64,000 nt of DNA from Altererythrobacter ishigakiensis (GTDB taxonomy: Bacteria; Pseudomonadota; Alphaproteobacteria; Sphingomonadales; Sphingomonadaceae). Below the pieces are notes generated by a model that worked only from the letters and a program-made list of their open reading frames with translations, was not told where the DNA came from and did not search any database. Both the position numbers and the translations under genes were made by a program. The stretch lies in NCBI RefSeq assembly GCF_001663155.1, contig NZ_CP015963.1, positions 2,318,001 to 2,382,000 of the forward strand, in the 5' to 3' direction. This document shows positions 60,028 through 64,000 of this stretch, piece after piece. Position 1 is the first letter of the stretch, and every line of letters starts with the position of its first letter.

Positions 60028-61136
60028 CCCCAACCAACCTCGGTGAAGAAGACCGCAAAAAACGCATCGAGTACGATGACTGCGAAAATCGCGCTGACCA
60101 CCGCCATGGTTGTGCGAAGCCCGACTTCCTCTGAATTCCCACGCACCTGCATGCCATGATAGCAGCCTGCCAGAGCCACAATCAGACCAAAGACTGGCGC
60201 CTTGATCAGCCCAACCCAAAGATCATAGGTCGGCACTACCTCTTCAATGCGAGTCAGAAAGGTCCAGAAGGGAATACCCAACAACAAGTCCCCCACCACG
60301 GCACCGCCGATGATTGCCATCACTGATGCATAAAAGCCCAGCAACGGCATCATGATGACCGCAGCCAAAGTGCGCGGTATCACCAGCGCTTCAACCGGAG
60401 AGATTCCGATTGTGCGCATCGCATCAACCTCTTCGGTCAATTTCATGGTGCCGATTTGCGCAGCGAACGCGCTACCAGAACGGCCGGCGACCATGATCGC
60501 GGTCATCAAAACGCCAAGTTCGCGCAAGGTAATTCGGCCGACCAGATTGATCGTCAGCGCTTCTGCACCGAACTGTTCCAATTGCACCGCTCCTTGCTGA
60601 GCGATCACAATCCCGATCAAAAAGCTCATCAATCCGATGATCGGCAGCGCGCTGACGCCGACCAGTTCGATCTGGCGGACAAAAGCGGTCCATCTGAACC
60701 GGCTGGGCTGCCTCAACAAACTCCAAACAGCGATCAGGATTTGGCCCAGAAAATCAAGCACACCCACGGTGCCAATCTGCGCCTTCTCAACCATCTCCCC
60801 TGTCTTCGCGGGGATCGGTTGCCACCAGGCGAGACCAGGTGGTTCCTGATATTCGCCCCTGCCGGCTGCATCGACAGCCTTAAGCAACCGCTGGGCACGC
60901 TCGCTGGCGCCGACGATATCGGAACCATGCGTCCTCGCGATCCGACAAGCTATCCATGCGCCAACCGTATCGATTTCGCTAACGCCGGAAAGGTCAATCT
61001 CGGCGATTTCGCCGCTAAGCGTATCAAGGTCCTGATCAATCGCCCCGATCGAAGAGACAAGATAGGGCCCGGACAGCAACAGACGCTGTCCGCCTGCTTC
61101 CCGCTCTTCAATGGAAAATTCGGCCCCGCCGCTCAT
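60024..61136 (-). CDS. MlaE-type permease with N-terminal STAS domain
   Basis: A 370-aa inner-membrane protein. Residues ~1-110 form a STAS-like domain ([20 protein letters not shown], then [20 protein letters not shown]). The MlaE permease follows with several spans and the family motif [30 protein letters not shown]. In E. coli the STAS protein MlaB is separate; here the two are fused. Start is the ATG at 61136; the open frame continues upstream but that part overlaps valS in antisense. Divergent from valS. Confidence 0.92.
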   Translation of the reverse strand: MSGGAEFSIEEREAGGQRLLLSGPYLVSSIGAIDQDLDTLSGEIAEIDLSGVSEIDTVGAWIACRIARTHGSDIVGASERAQRLLKAVDAAGRGEYQEPPGLAWWQPIPAKTGEMVEKAQIGTVGVLDFLGQILIAVWSLLRQPSRFRWTAFVRQIELVGVSALPIIGLMSFLIGIVIAQQGAVQLEQFGAEALTINLVGRITLRELGVLMTAIMVAGRSGSAFAAQIGTMKLTEEVDAMRTIGISPVEALVIPRTLAAVIMMPLLGFYASVMAIIGGAVVGDLLLGIPFWTFLTRIEEVVPTYDLWVGLIKAPVFGLIVALAGCYHGMQVRGNSEEVGLRTTMAVVSAIFAVIVLDAFFAVFFTEVGWG

Positions 61137-61242
61137 GCCGCAAACTATGAGGGGAAACTGGCGCGATAACAAGCGCTCTGTTGCGTCGCAGCGTATCAGC
61201 CGTTGCACCATTCGCGCGGCGCTGGCAAAGGCGCTATCCAAG

Positions 61243-63975
<2,733 letters not shown>

Positions 63976-63976
63976 T

Positions 63977-64000
63977 ATGTCGCTCGTCCTCGCCACTGAT
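63977..64000 (+). CDS. Possible start of a further gene, cut by the window end
   Basis: One base after the valS stop an ATG opens MSLVLATD, with no stop before the end. Eight codons are too few to identify. GGCTGGGG upstream could serve as ribosome-binding site. Confidence 0.3.

Overview
The window is a stretch of chromosome from an alphaproteobacterium, most likely a member of the Sphingomonadales close to Erythrobacter/Altererythrobacter. This is inferred from the gene content: a tatABC-scpBA-nagZ-SPOR-argS block, an ispH-thrB-rnhA block, an ATP12 chaperone gene beside crcB and rluC, a TonB-dependent receptor next to an S9 peptidase, and an alphaproteobacterial Tad pilus locus. No database was consulted. 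No rRNA, tRNA, CRISPR array, transposase or phage gene was found.

Layout. The window opens with the 3' end of glnA and its terminator. Positions 450-5600 look like an accessory stretch: small isolated genes (VOC protein, cupin protein with a TetR regulator, GNAT acetyltransferase, ferritin-like protein, SDR) separated by diverged copies of a ~130-bp dispersed repeat, and a gene remnant touching one copy. From 5.6 to 23.4 kb there is housekeeping: arginyltransferase, threonine ammonia-lyase, an oxidoreductase/amidohydrolase pair, the Tat translocon with condensin partners ScpA/ScpB, NagZ, ArgS, IspH, homoserine kinase and RNase HI. A 58-aa YegP-like gene, a FAD oxidoreductase and a lysophospholipase-like hydrolase follow.

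Positions 23.4-30.7 kb hold a Tad pilus operon (cpaA-B-C-D-E, tadB, tadC). It lacks the cpaF/tadA ATPase at its usual place between cpaE and tadB, and no pilin gene is visible. Next come a MarR regulator and a fatty-acyl-CoA module (crotonase, SDR dehydrogenase, thiolase), a TPR/2OG-oxygenase protein, and an S9 peptidase with a very large TonB receptor carrying calcium-binding-type loops. clpB follows, its promoter overlain by a perfect inverted repeat, then a penicillin-acylase family enzyme and a group of small envelope proteins, one with an internally duplicated domain.

Positions 49-64 kb are housekeeping again. gatC-gatA-gatB encodes the tRNA amidotransferase, with an unlisted 43-aa membrane ORF wedged between gatA and gatB. 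Then come an FKBP isomerase and rpsU, the overlapping series crcB-rluC-paiB-HAD-small membrane protein-ATP12, an Mla-type lipid transport operon (permease, ATPase, MCE protein, lipoprotein), and valS. Start codons were moved inward from the longest ORF wherever a Shine-Dalgarno sequence, signal peptide or neighbour overlap supported it.
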